The notes under the pieces were generated by a model. That model made no database searches. It was given only the letters and a program-made list of their open reading frames with translations, and was not told the origin of the DNA. A DNA stretch of 64,000 nt from Phoronis australis (taxonomy: Eukaryota; Phoronida; Phoronidae). The translations under genes and the position numbers were made by a program. Positions 11,029 to 22,934 of the stretch are shown here, one piece after another. Where the stretch lies: the NCBI GenBank assembly GCA_002633005.1, contig NMRA01000151.1:414400-478399 (forward strand), in the 5' to 3' direction. Positions within the stretch are counted from its first letter, which is position 1. Every line of letters begins with the position of its first letter.

Positions 11029-11946
11029 TAGTATTCTGCATCTGTGGTGACTTTTCGAATTTTAGGCCATACTTCCAAATATCACATCTTTCACGTCCGT
11101 GGCTACATCAGGAAGGCACTGGAAAGTATTGGCCAAAACACAGTACACAGTAGCAAATTTTGTGTAAGTAATGTTCACTAGTATCTGTCGTCAATGAGAC
11201 CAGTTGCGTGTCCATGATCAGTGGAGGGCGACTATTTCTCTTATCAATGAGTTTCTGGAACACTGGAAATTATTTAGAACATTTTACGACTAGAAAAGTT
11301 TAAAGTCCTTGATGCAAACACGACAAAGCTCAGACATACAAAAATATCAGTTAAAACATCAATTAACATACATATTTCTTTTCGTGAGTATGACTGGATC
11401 CTCAAACAGACATGCATAATAATTGTAACTACATCCTAATGCAGACATGCATAATTGTAATATACATGTTTAGCAAACTTGGACAAGTGATCAAGGGCCG
11501 AGGTTTTGTTGTCAGATGGTATATTTGATATATTAGAAGCCAAGTAAAAGAATTGTGGTAAAATTTCTTTAATTTTGAGATTGTGTAAACCTATTTTGCA
11601 CCTTTCCACGTTGCGAGAATGGTGATTTTTGTTTATTGTTTATCAGCAGATTCCACAAGACCACCCATCACATTCGAGTAAGCTGTGAAATATAGACCAC
11701 TGTCATCAACCAAATTTGCACTAAAAGACAAGAATTGCACTTGTTGCATGCTATTACACAAAAAACCAATATCATAAGCAGAACTTAAATATGGCATTAC
11801 TTGTGTTTTCTCCTCACTCACATGGGCACATTTGCAATAATTATATCATCACGTTTCTGTCCAGTTGGTAAATGTCAACTACCTTCAGAGCCATTTACAA
11901 CCTACATGAGATGCAAATTTATATGTTACTTTTGGTTAGTCAAACG
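11029..11946. other. Noncoding sequence
   Basis: No gene, RNA or repeat boundary is recognised. Short frames near 11,633-11,821 have no supporting features. Confidence 0.45.
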
Positions 11947-12090
11947 CATGGGCGGCGCAGCACTAAAAATGTGGGTGCTAAAGCCCCCTCAGCCCCCTGT
12001 GGTGCACCGCCTATAGACCATGTACGGCGTATCACTGAAAAAATTAGGGGGGGATATAGAACCCCAGCCTCTTATGATGCACCGCCCATG
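11947..12090. mobile_element. 144-bp MITE with CATGGGCGG termini
   Basis: The termini are CATGGGCGGCGCA (left) and the inverse of CATGGGCGGTGCA (right), 13 bp with one mismatch. They are flanked on both sides by AAACG (11,942-11,946 and 12,091-12,095), which is a probable target-site duplication. The interior is rich in C and G runs and contains a further copy of the GGTGCACCGCC motif. It is too short to code. Such short GC-ended elements are often non-autonomous hAT-type transposons, but the family is not proven. Confidence 0.7.
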
Positions 12091-12095
12091 AAACG

Positions 12096-13348
12096 TGATT
12101 GATTTTCTAATAGCGACTGCTGGGCAGTGATTTGTGAAATAGATTCTGCAGAAACAAGTGGACTGGAAAATTTTGTTTCACTGAGCCTGTATGTTTATCA
12201 TTAATTCTTGATTCAAAGTTGTCAACAGAAACTTGTTCTATAACCATTGCCTTTAATTGTTATACCTGTTGACAACATGTAGCACACCAGTGAAAAACTA
12301 ATATTTATTAAATAAAACATGTTCAACAACAGAATTTAATTTTAAAGCTGCTATGCAGCCGCTGTATTTGCCACAATTAACAGCTGGGACTTTTCACATG
12401 TTATGGAATTAGCCGGAACTTGTTTCTTACTCAAAGTAAGAAAGGATGACTACGTATCATTCACAAGTTTCGAGCCTTGCAGCTTTAGGTCAGTCGAAGC
12501 AGTCTCCAATTGCTAATGGGTGGCTGTTGGAGGGCGATTTGGAATGTCGCTGGACGACTCTGCCATTCATCCTATAACGTGTCATGATGGGCGTTAGCTG
12601 CAAACATAATGCAAAAAAGTGTTTGTAGTACAAAAATGTAGATGCCATAATCTGAATTGTCACTGTCGATATTGTGTAAACACAGTGTCTCGAGAAACAT
12701 TTTTCCTGACATTGATGATTATAAAACGAATGAACTTGATAAACATAATAAGCATTTTGTTTTGATGAAGAACTTTAAAACTTTAACCTTGTGGAGATTA
12801 TTGACACCATTGTATGGATTGTGATTTTAGTGGAATTGTCATGAGTATGTTCAGTGTGTCGCCCACTTGACATTTCTCTGCAATGAGGACAATGAGAATT
12901 ATGACAGTAGTGAAAGTAATTACGATGAATTTGTGACAAAACATTGGAAATAAAAGTTATTCGTATTTGAACTATATATCAAGCTTTCATTCAGTTGCAA
13001 ATTGTCAAACATATTATAAGCACAGACTATAGAAGAATGTTCTTCAGCCATCAGGAGGCACTGCACTTATTTTTAGAACAATTGTTACTGAGTCAAATTA
13101 TTCAGTTTTTACTCAATGTTCTTGATTTTTAAAGAATGGTTTTCTGTATCTAGGTTTGCTCAATGTCAAATGTCTAGGCATCTATGGTCGTTTTCTCCTT
13201 TTGGTGTACTTTATGATACTTGTTCTAAGAAATTTTCAAAGTAATTCATTTTGATATTCTTACATAGTCGTCTGTAGGTTGTAGGTCTATTTCTTCTTTC
13301 ATTGGTAGTTTCTTGTTAATGTTTGTAAATTTTTTTGAAACAGGCATT

Positions 13349-13350
<2 letters not shown>
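12096..13350. other. Noncoding sequence
   Basis: AT-rich sequence. No gene or recognisable repeat was found. Confidence 0.45.

Positions 13351-13410
<60 letters not shown>
13351..13410. repeat. (AC)30 microsatellite
   Basis: Thirty uninterrupted AC units, followed by ATAC and a short TA-rich tract. Open frames of His/Thr or Cys/Val across it are artefacts of the repeat. Confidence 0.98.
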
Positions 13411-13414
<4 letters not shown>

Positions 13415-16400
13415 TTATATATAAGTAAATATGAACGCCTGGAAGATTGCTGTGTGGGATTGTGCGACAATGAAATAGATGTAGACAAGTTTCTCAAGGA
13501 TAAGAACATGATGGGAAGAAGTGGATAGTCGCTGTGAAGCAAGCTGATTTTTAATACTTACACCGAATCTGGGAACCACATGACGTTGTGTCTTACAAAC
13601 ACTTCAAAAGCGAGGATTATCGGTCATCTGGAAAATTTTGGTGAGCATCTGAAGTTGTCAATTTACGATTGTTACTTATTGCAATCACTAATGACCTCTC
13701 ATCTGTGGAAAGTGGTGCGCCGCTCGCCGTCAACTACCATTGGCATGTGCTGGCGAGTGACCCCTTACTTTAACTGAGGTCAATTCATCTGTACGATTTA
13801 TTTTGTAGCACATTTTTCTGAAAAAATGAAGAGAGTATAACGTTCCAAATGTAACTATCTGTTCCGTGTTAAATTTTCCCTTCAATTGTTATACGGATAA
13901 TTTCCCGTATTCTACAGTAGTATGTTACCCTTAGGCTTAAAGTCCTTAACTCAAAGGGCATTCTAGTTCAAAAACTTAAAAAATTATACTAAATTATGTA
14001 ATATGCAAGATGACATAATGTTCACATCTTTTCTGTTATCAAACTAAAAGCCTTTTTAGCACAGTTTTGTACCTCGGCCGAGTGTGGAAAATCATCGACT
14101 ATTCCCGTCTGTTTCCGTGACCTGAGTTCCTATGTGTCAGTTTAGGAACGACTGTCAGTCATGATGCCCTTGAAAACGTATTGACATCAAACTCTCAGAC
14201 TTCTAGCATCATTATTGACAAGGTAGCGCAGGAACAAAACTTAATTGGTCTAGAAACAGAACAGGGAAGTTTCAATCTGAGGTACATTTACACTTTGTAT
14301 AAATGTGTATCATATGGAAGGTTTTGATAAATGTTATCAACGTACTGCTCAGACTTGCATTTTGTACGATTGTCATGTTTTTGAAGGATCATCGTAGTGT
14401 TCATCACCGCTTCATCAGCAACAAACAACACGACTCGAGCCATGTGCAGAGGAATGGGCTTAGATGTTCGGTGTCTTCACATGCAGGTATGCCTTGGATT
14501 CAAGGCAAGAAACACTCTCGTTTCTTAACGCAATAGAAGCGGTTTCTAAATAACTGTTGTGTTATTAAGTCAGTCTTGTTGTTTTCTTTCATCAGAAGTC
14601 ACAGAAGTTTAATAGGTAACAAAACTGAAAACCTGTAATAACATACAATTGCTAAGTATGACTAAAATATGTCACATAAAATGCTGAAAATAACAATGAC
14701 TTAAATGTAAATTAAAAATGGACCATGGCTTTTTGAAGAACAACACCAGATTACAACTATGCTGACACCAACAAGAATCTTGTTGAAAGCAACATTCCCC
14801 TTCGTATTGAGGTAATGTTTAAAATGCAACTAAAAATAATGTGGTTTATTTTTCCAGGCTCACATAAGTATGTCTGAGGATGAGGGCAATGTATTCAACT
14901 TGATGTGTCCATGCTCACTGGCTAGTGGTGGGTATAACCAGCTGTGATTGTCACCATGATGTACCTGTGGCAGATGCTGAAAAGTATCCACTTTAGTGAA
15001 AAGATCCATAAGAAGCAACATGTCCCCTGTATTTTGCTCATGCCTGTGAGTATTTCTGATAAGACAGCGTGTGAAATCTAGTTATGCACCATCACTAAGC
15101 ACGTAATATGTATTACCTGTCTAAAATTGAATTTGACAAACCTAGTCATTTTTGTTGTGTGTCTACTGAACAGTAAGTAGGCTTTGAGAATTACAAAAAA
15201 GCAAATTTGCATAGGCTAAGAATGTGCTATTTGGGAATACTGACAGGGCTGTTGGTATAATGTCATTTATTTCCGTTTAGTACTGTATGTAGTCCTCATT
15301 ATCCAATTCGCTAAATAAGCCATTGCTTGGGGCCCTGTGCAAAATATGGTCCACATCTAGTCCTCTCGGGGATGATTTAAAATTTGCAACGGGAATCCAC
15401 TGACCTAAATAACATTAGCTTAAGGCCTTGCATTGAACAGGGGATCCTGTTTCGTCGCTTTGGGTGGCTTTCGAAATTGTTGGCGACTGCGGAGGGAAAG
15501 GAGCAGTGCGATGATTGTGACGACAGAACTGAAGTATTGGCGTCCCAGGGTTCTGTTTCATGAAAAGTGACTTAAGACAACGAGTTGATCTTGCAATCCA
15601 CATAAATGTTTCAGACAAATATTTAAAGCTCAACTTAGCAAATATATAAATTATCTAAAAGTATACTCATAATTGTTACTTATTGAGGAAATTTGTACAA
15701 ATTATTTCCGTTGAAGGGCTAGGTAATGAAAGATTTTTCTCTTATTCATGTACATGTACATGGCAATGCAGAAAATTTCAGTTTTATTTTTGATTCAGGA
15801 CTTTTGGTTTCTTCGTCATAAGTGAGGACTTGGCAAGAGTCTACTGTAATGATGTGCTGGGTTTCGACAAAGGTACTGACTACAACAGGCAAATTGCACC
15901 GCTTTATCTACTTTGCTTAGAGTCAAACATATGATATTATTGACTCAGGCTCAGTATTTTTTGTGTCTAATGCATATACTACTGCTTAGTAGTCATACAG
16001 TATAAATGTGATTTCTTTACCGTACTAATAAACAAAATTCATGTCCAATACCATTTCCTGGTTTCATTCTGAAAATCGGACATGCAACAGAATTATTAAA
16101 ACTGCTACTAGTCCAAATTCCACTAATAATAAACTAACTTTTGATTTACATGTTCACCACTTTCCGCATCAAACCTCCTTTCAGTAAGTTTCGTTACCCA
16201 GGTGAGGATGTGTTTTCATGGCCTCCAAAGAATTGGCCGAGCAAAATGACATGGCGTTTCAAGCCAACTTGATAAGCTGAGTCTCGAGATTTAACAAACT
16301 GTAAATTCTTTCTTATTCCAGAAATCACCTGTGCTTTGAGTTGGTGTATTTGAAAGCATGTTTATACCAGCTTGAACAGCGATGGCGTAATCACAGTAAC

Positions 16401-19400
16401 GGATAGAATGGATTTTCAGTGCCAACGTTTAACCTGCACAACATCAAATGCATTTCACTGCAGTAATTCTCAACATAACATAAATGTAAATGCAAAAAAA
16501 GGTTGCTGCATGACATGCAATTAATCGAAATATGCTTGAAGCCATGGACACATGTATTTTAATTGCGTAGTCAATTCCCACCACTCATTCTACCGATGAC
16601 CCAGAAAAAAATGCAACAGAGGGTTTTATTGCATAAATCGTATCTTCTCACAACACTTAGTGTAAGAAAAGTCTACCGGAATGGGAGTGGCGGAAGTTGG
16701 TTTTTCAAGATGGCGGACAAAATGGCCGCCAGATTTGCAGATGACCATTTAACTCGAGAGTGGAATATGATAGAGTAAAAATCAAAAAGATTTACCTATC
16801 TTTTGTGGGTCAACAGATCCATTTGAGATGGTTTTGCATGGCTGCGGTGACACTCTCCACCATTTTCCAAAACGACCACCAAAACTACTTCGAGTGGCAC
16901 AACTTAGCATGAACAGATGAGTGTGTTGTGTTGATTTAAACATTGCATTATAGGATTCTGAGTCGGCTAATCCATTAAGACTCATTGCGTTTGGCTTACT
17001 TCTGCCATTTTTTAAGATGGTTACCAAGTAGTTGCTTCGCGTAAGAACTTCAGATGTGAGAGACACATCATCTTCACAGATTTCATAACCTGATTTTTTC
17101 AGGTCAGTACGTCCATAAAAATATTTTTGTCTGGCTCTGATGAGTGCAACAACCATTTTCAAGATTGTTAAAGGAATAATAACTTATTTGGGTGAAAAAC
17201 GTCAGGTTCGCCTGGACTGAATGATCATTCTCATGAAAAAATGCTGGATCGAAAATAGTTCTCTGCGATTAATTTACTGATCTGCTTTCCACACCAGTTG
17301 ACCGTCTGTGTCACATCCAGTTATTTGTAAATGTTTGTGAATGCAGCAACAGTTGAGACAGGAGAAAGGTTTAGCAAGGTACGTTTATCAAGTTAAACAG
17401 TTTGTAAGCGCTTGTATAGCTACCACAAGGCCTCTCTTTAGTGATGTTACAAGTCTGTCCGAAGCAGTATTTATAATGGGGCTAGTCGGAAAATCTACAA
17501 TAACTAGAGGGCGCGCGTGTACTAGTGGTAATAGATTAACAGCCTCAATTTCGCGAGCCCTTTAAATACATGGTGAAATGGCTTACAGTCGTGCCAACTG
17601 AATCTGAGATTGCGTGAAAAGGGTGCTTCTATGAGAGGAAGTAAGCACGACCTTATGCAAAGGTAAGGTTTGTGATTATTTAAACGATTATTCCATGATT
17701 ATTCTACCGATGCCTGTTAACTGGGGTACTCGCCGATATTTACTTCGCGGCAGTCGCCAGTCGGGTTAATCTTTGCTTGGTGTGATATGTGATACGATAC
17801 TTGACGTAGCAATCGGGATCTTTTCGTACATCGAAGCATTATTATTTTTTGGAATGATTTTTAATAGTTTATCAGTGACACCAATCAATGCTGAATGTTT
17901 ATGCTGTCAACTCGATACAGGTTAATGAGTTAAGATTACAATCCAAGCCCAATGGCAAAGGGTTCATGACAAATACCCATTGCATTAGACTATTTGTTTA
18001 CTCCCTATCATATGTCTTCTGGAAATCTATTACACGTTGAAATGGAAATCTATCACATCTGTTTTCACGTAACCTTTGGTTTTTAGGTTTGAGGGCTTGC
18101 ACCCGGCCGTGCAGAGGAGATTCTGCACCGTCCCTAAATTGACAAAACTTGGTTTTTAGCATTTGACTGCAGCTAACCAACAAGATCTTCCCATCCAGTG
18201 CAGATATGTTGTCAAAGCCTACTTTCAATATTGGATACAACGAACAAAGCCTTTGAAAAGAAACAGTTATTTTTAAAGAAAGTTATGCAAGTCATTTTGT
18301 TAATTTACTTATTCAGGTCCTTAGCTGGGGATTGGTATGGTGGGCTTGGGATTGTAATATTTGGTACAACTGAATGTGTGGAAATAACAGGTAATACATG
18401 TTTGGGGAAAAGAGCATGGTGAGGTAATTCTTAACCTTCATGAAGTCCCTTCAAGTTGATTTGATGAGACTGTTTTGCTACTTGTATCAATTGTAAACCC
18501 ATGAAAATATATTACATTTTCTGAGTTCACAACTCATGTCTTGAAATGGTGCAAGTCGTTATAAATTCAAATGACAGCCATTTTCTGTGAAAATTGCATT
18601 TTTGATGGTGCCTTACGATTTGTAATTACTCTTAAACAACAGAAAGATTATCCATCATTTTTAAATGACCCGAGTCGTCATATCTTCTACTAGAAAAAAT
18701 TCAAAGTCTGAGAAACGGTTCCCTCAACCTTAGACTACAAGTATGCTTGGCAGACCCATGAACCTGTAATCGGAGTTTAAAAAGGCTTCTAAATGGCTAA
18801 CAAAGGTTTGAAGTTGTCTCAAAAAACTTGTATATTTTGCAGACAAGTGATGCGTTTAAAGAATTGCTATGCCTAGGAATAAAAAATAAAGATACAGTAT
18901 TACGCAATACTTATTATATAACCCTTGTTTTCTGAAAATAGTAATTATTTAATTTTATGTGAAACTGTAGAGCAGTCACCATATATTTTTGAAAAACAGG
19001 GATAATATTTTTGACCCAATCTGGAGTACATAATTATTCATATTTCAATATTTGTTCCAGGTTCAGTGACATTTTAAGGCCACTTCAAGCTGTATCATAG
19101 ACAAACTTTGTTACTCCGTTCTCTTCCCACAGCACTTCCACACACCAGCAGTGCTGCATGGCACAATGTAGAAGTCAGTGGCCCTGGAGAAATGTGAATC
19201 GCAGTACTAAGTTACCATAAGACAATGTGCCAGTGGACTGTTTGTGTATTCAGACGAACTATATCTGAGTCTGCTACACAAGTAAGCCTTGTTGGTGAGG
19301 ATGCCCTTTTATAGGCAATGAGTCATGTGTGGGCAATAGCTTATTTCCTTTCCTGGAAGAAACATGAGGGACTGAAGCTAAAGAAGACCTTGTGACACTC

Positions 19401-21186
19401 TGGTCTAGTTCAGGGTCTGATTTTGGGCTCAAAACGATTCAAGTGATATGCTACTGTGTTTACCTTCAAGGGTCTAATTGTGGATGTCATTGAGGTTGAA
19501 TGAGGAAACATGAAAGAAAGCCACGTGTCGAAACTGGACCTTTTTACAGGCGCTTCTATAAGCCATTGAAACTAGATCCCAGTGAAATGAAAGCCAAAAG
19601 CTGAGTGACATTAATTTTTCCTTTCAGAAGAAAGGCTTTACACTATTGGTAAAAACTTTTCAAATTGGTACAGATTATGGGGAAATGACATTCAGTGACT
19701 GCATCGATTGTCTTATTGTATGTTTTCAATTGTAGCTAGCTGGATAATAATCTGCTGAGCACAAGATTCGAGAATAAACAATTATCAGTGTATTTAAAAA
19801 CAAATGGCAAACTGAAAAAGCACAGAAAGAAACAGCATTGCGACGGAGTCCATAATCACGCATATCAAGTGCTAAATTTTTGAATTGCGTTCAATTCTCT
19901 CAGGTTATTGCTGAAGAATGCTTTTCACTTTGTCCAAAGGTAAAATAGATGGTTTCAGTTGTTTTCTCTCACCTGTAACAGAATAGCCGGAAAATATTAG
20001 CAAATTGTAAAAGAAATTACAAGACAAAACTACTTACGTAAGGCAGAACATACTTAACGTTTCATCTTCATGTTTATGTGTAGAAACTAATAACCTTTGT
20101 ACCCAAGTCTTATTTAATATCTGAATTAAAATATGTGAAACAGGCTAAAAGTGATTTAACAATGTGTATTTTTCATAACACTTAAAATTAGCTTTTGATC
20201 TCAAGAAGTAAAATTCATTCTATGTGTCAATTTTTTTCCAATGCAATGTTACGACATTTACTGAATTAAGGCTTATTTATGTTAATTCGATAACTGATCT
20301 GGTAGTCCTGGTGGTGGGGTCCGCGATAAAATAAGGAAACTCACTCATCTAGAGAATTTTATTGGAAACAGCATAGTTTTGAAGAGAAACTGCTGTGAAA
20401 AAGTCACCCTTGACTTCTGTGCATCACGTACCACTCACCTCTTATTTTGGGAGCACTCCCACCCAGGACAATATCAGTGAATATGTGTTGCTAGCCTACC
20501 CGGCATCGGGTGAGTTTCCTAAAAGAAACGCTTAGTTCCACTCAATAAACCTGTTATTTAGTGGGGTAACTGGTGGGGATAACATCACCGAACGATGTTG
20601 ATAGAAACTGATTGCTAAAATCTTACCAAGTAATGTTGTGTAGTCTACTAATGGTCATAGAGCACACACGGGGTTTCAGCATCCACACACTTTTTTGTCA
20701 GTTAGTTGACCCTTTTCACCGAAATTGTCCACGAATATAGTAACCTTAGGTCTTTTGGGAATTTGTGGCCACCTGTCGAAGACTTGCACCAGGGAAATTA
20801 GCAGTAATAAGGCTTAGCGCGACGACGTATTTTGGTAATTCCATCTTTTACCAGTTGTTTACATGCAGACAGCCACGCATGCGCAATTCAATCACCACTA
20901 GTACAACAGCGACACCGCGAGGAGAATTCTCCGAATAGCCCCATTCTCAAACAGTGATCAAAATCTATATATTTGCACAACTATTCTCTGTCAACTGAGA
21001 ATGAATTGCTGCAGCTTATACATGTGCCACGTCATTTACAACATGCAACGGTGCACGCCAATCCTAACTTCTCGTAATTACATCTGTTGGGGCTGCAGTT
21101 GGTCTTGCACGAGCATCTTCTTTCAACTGCTTCTCTGGTGCTGATGGCTGGTCCATCGTCATGGGAATGACCGAATTTTCCAGCAT
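13411..21186. other. Long noncoding stretch
   Basis: No protein domain, tRNA or element terminus was recognised in 7.8 kb. The longest frame (16,782-17,162, minus, 126 codons) has no motif. It adjoins a short 'aagatggcggacaaaatggc' stretch of the kind common in dispersed repeats. The region is best read as intergenic or as a very long intron between Ig exons 1 and 2. Confidence 0.4.
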
Positions 21187-22934
21187 CTATCTCCAATCCA
21201 ACGGATGTTGGTCACTGCCACGGAAACTTGACCACCCTTGCACTTGATAATATGACCTGGCAGCATGGAATTGAGGTGCTAAAGCAGTTGTTGGTAATGG
21301 GTGTATTTGGACTGGCGCTATGTTTGATGACACCTTTTCCACAAATCGCCTGTCTCGCAAGTCATCCAAATTTCCTGAGTCAGTACCTCCATGGAACATG
21401 GACACAACTTCAAATGTCACAGTTTTTTGAATGGGAAAGCCTTGTCAATACCGAACAGCCGTGACATTGTATCACAACCACCTATTGCATGCGCAAATGC
21501 CAAAAGCACATAAGTCTCGGGACCAAGAGACAACTGTAGTTTCTTGATGTCCCAGGCTCTCCTCTTGCTTTGATGACTATTGTCGCCATTTCATGAACAT
21601 TGGAAATTGTTGTGAAGTAGCATGATAACAAAAGAACCAACAAGTCTGTATCGTCTGCAATGAAGGTAGTAGGACATTGTGCTGCTTTCTTTACTGCAGT
21701 TTCTACAATTAAAACATCTGCGTCACCTTCAGTTTGTACCACTGTGCAACCAGGATTTATTTTGTAGCAAACTAGACATGAAATGCTGTTTTTTGGTGTT
21801 TGCCAAAAAATGCTCCGTCTTTGGCTTGACTACCTTGTCGCTATTGAAGTGAACTTCAGCTCCAACCACCCCACCCAGTCTTCAAACATGGGAGACATCT
21901 TAAGTTGATGGGGCACCTCCATAGCCATAAAAACAACAGTAGGTTGGTTGTACTTGCTGACGTAATCTACATAAACTCTACCAACTGACTGAAACGGTTC
22001 ACCTCTAGGCCATGCAATACGGTGAAAGAGAGAACCGTCCTCGATTACCTGCATCACCGAGTTTTATGGAAATTGGTAAGCCTCATTGGACCAGAGTGCA
22101 TCTGCTAATATTGATATGTTAGCGACTCAGGGAAGACCAGATGTATCAAAAAGAACGGGGAAACCAACACACAGAGCTCAAACTTCAAAAGGCTTGATAA
22201 ACTTTCAATGTTTTGGTTTGCAGCTGTCAGTTATCACTGAAATAGCATTTGTGGATTCACTTGTTTAAAATCAGTATTGGCAACATAAACTGATGGATTT
22301 GTCACAGCCACAACCTCGTGTTTCTTTCTGAATGGGAAGTCTTTCACACTCAGCCTCTTCATAGACATGAGAATCGCCTTCCCAATTTCTCTGGCATTTT
22401 CGGTATTGACGCATGTACCTGCAGTCACACCAATGGCGATGTTCTGAAATTTCCCCCCTTTCAAATGGGTTTCTGTTGTGGAGGAATTCAACAAGGTTGA
22501 GGATGTCTTTGTCATCTACGACTGTCTTTTCTTGGTACATTCTTTATGTTGTTCACTTGTTTCTCAACTCAAGTTTGCCGCAGTCTGCATGGCCACATTT
22601 ATACTTGAGCACGCAGCTAGTGTGCACGCAGCGTATCTTCCAATCCTCTTAGTTTAATGGTTTTCATGGGCGTTTGTTCAATTACAAGGTCAGATGACAA
22701 GCATGCCCAGAATCTGTCACTTCGTCTTATGGCATGGTGACCGTTAACAAAGGTGCTGTAGACATCTGGATGGATGTCTTTGAGTTGCTGCATCTGCTGC
22801 AAGTATATGTATGCAGATTTCGCATAAGAGTTGTTACCAGCAGCTGCAAAGTAAGGCGACATTTCAAAAACTGCTTCGAGGTGAATTTCCCTATCTGCTT
22901 TTAGAAAACGTCGAAGGATGTCAACCATCTTCAC
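21187..22934 (-). pseudogene. Fossil of an invertebrate XPG/FEN-like nuclease-domain gene family
   Basis: Read 22,934 to 21,187 on the minus strand, the segments occur in the order of a multicopy uncharacterised invertebrate gene family. They are: Y-F-A-A-A-G-N-N-S-Y-A-K-S-A-Y with R-R-S-D-R-F-W-A and D-L-V-I-E-Q (22,617-22,934); N-I-A-I-G-V-T-A-G with I-G-K-A-I (22,234-22,515); D-G-S-L-F-H-R-I with Y-V-D-Y-V-S-K-Y and P-T-V-V-F (21,830-22,057); G-D-A-D-V-L-I with A-D-D-T-D-L-L-V-L-L (21,482-21,742); a frameshifted G-G-C-D-T-M-S-R-L-F-G-I (about 21,430-21,530); and P-Q-F-H-A-A-R-S-Y-Y-Q-V (21,187-21,420). The VVF, DDTDLL and GCDT...GI order resembles the N, I and helix-hairpin regions of XPG/FEN1-like nucleases (my inference). 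Several frameshifts and in-frame stops show it is dead. A further 500 bp upstream may hold the eroded N-terminus. Confidence 0.7.

Noticed and set aside
13246-13542. Long Cys/Val and His/Thr frames around 13.3-13.5 kb
   Set aside because: They are translations of the AC microsatellite and its flanks.
16782-17162. 126-codon minus frame
   Set aside because: No recognisable motif. It adjoins repeat-like 'gatggcggacaaaatggc' sequence, so it was not called a gene.
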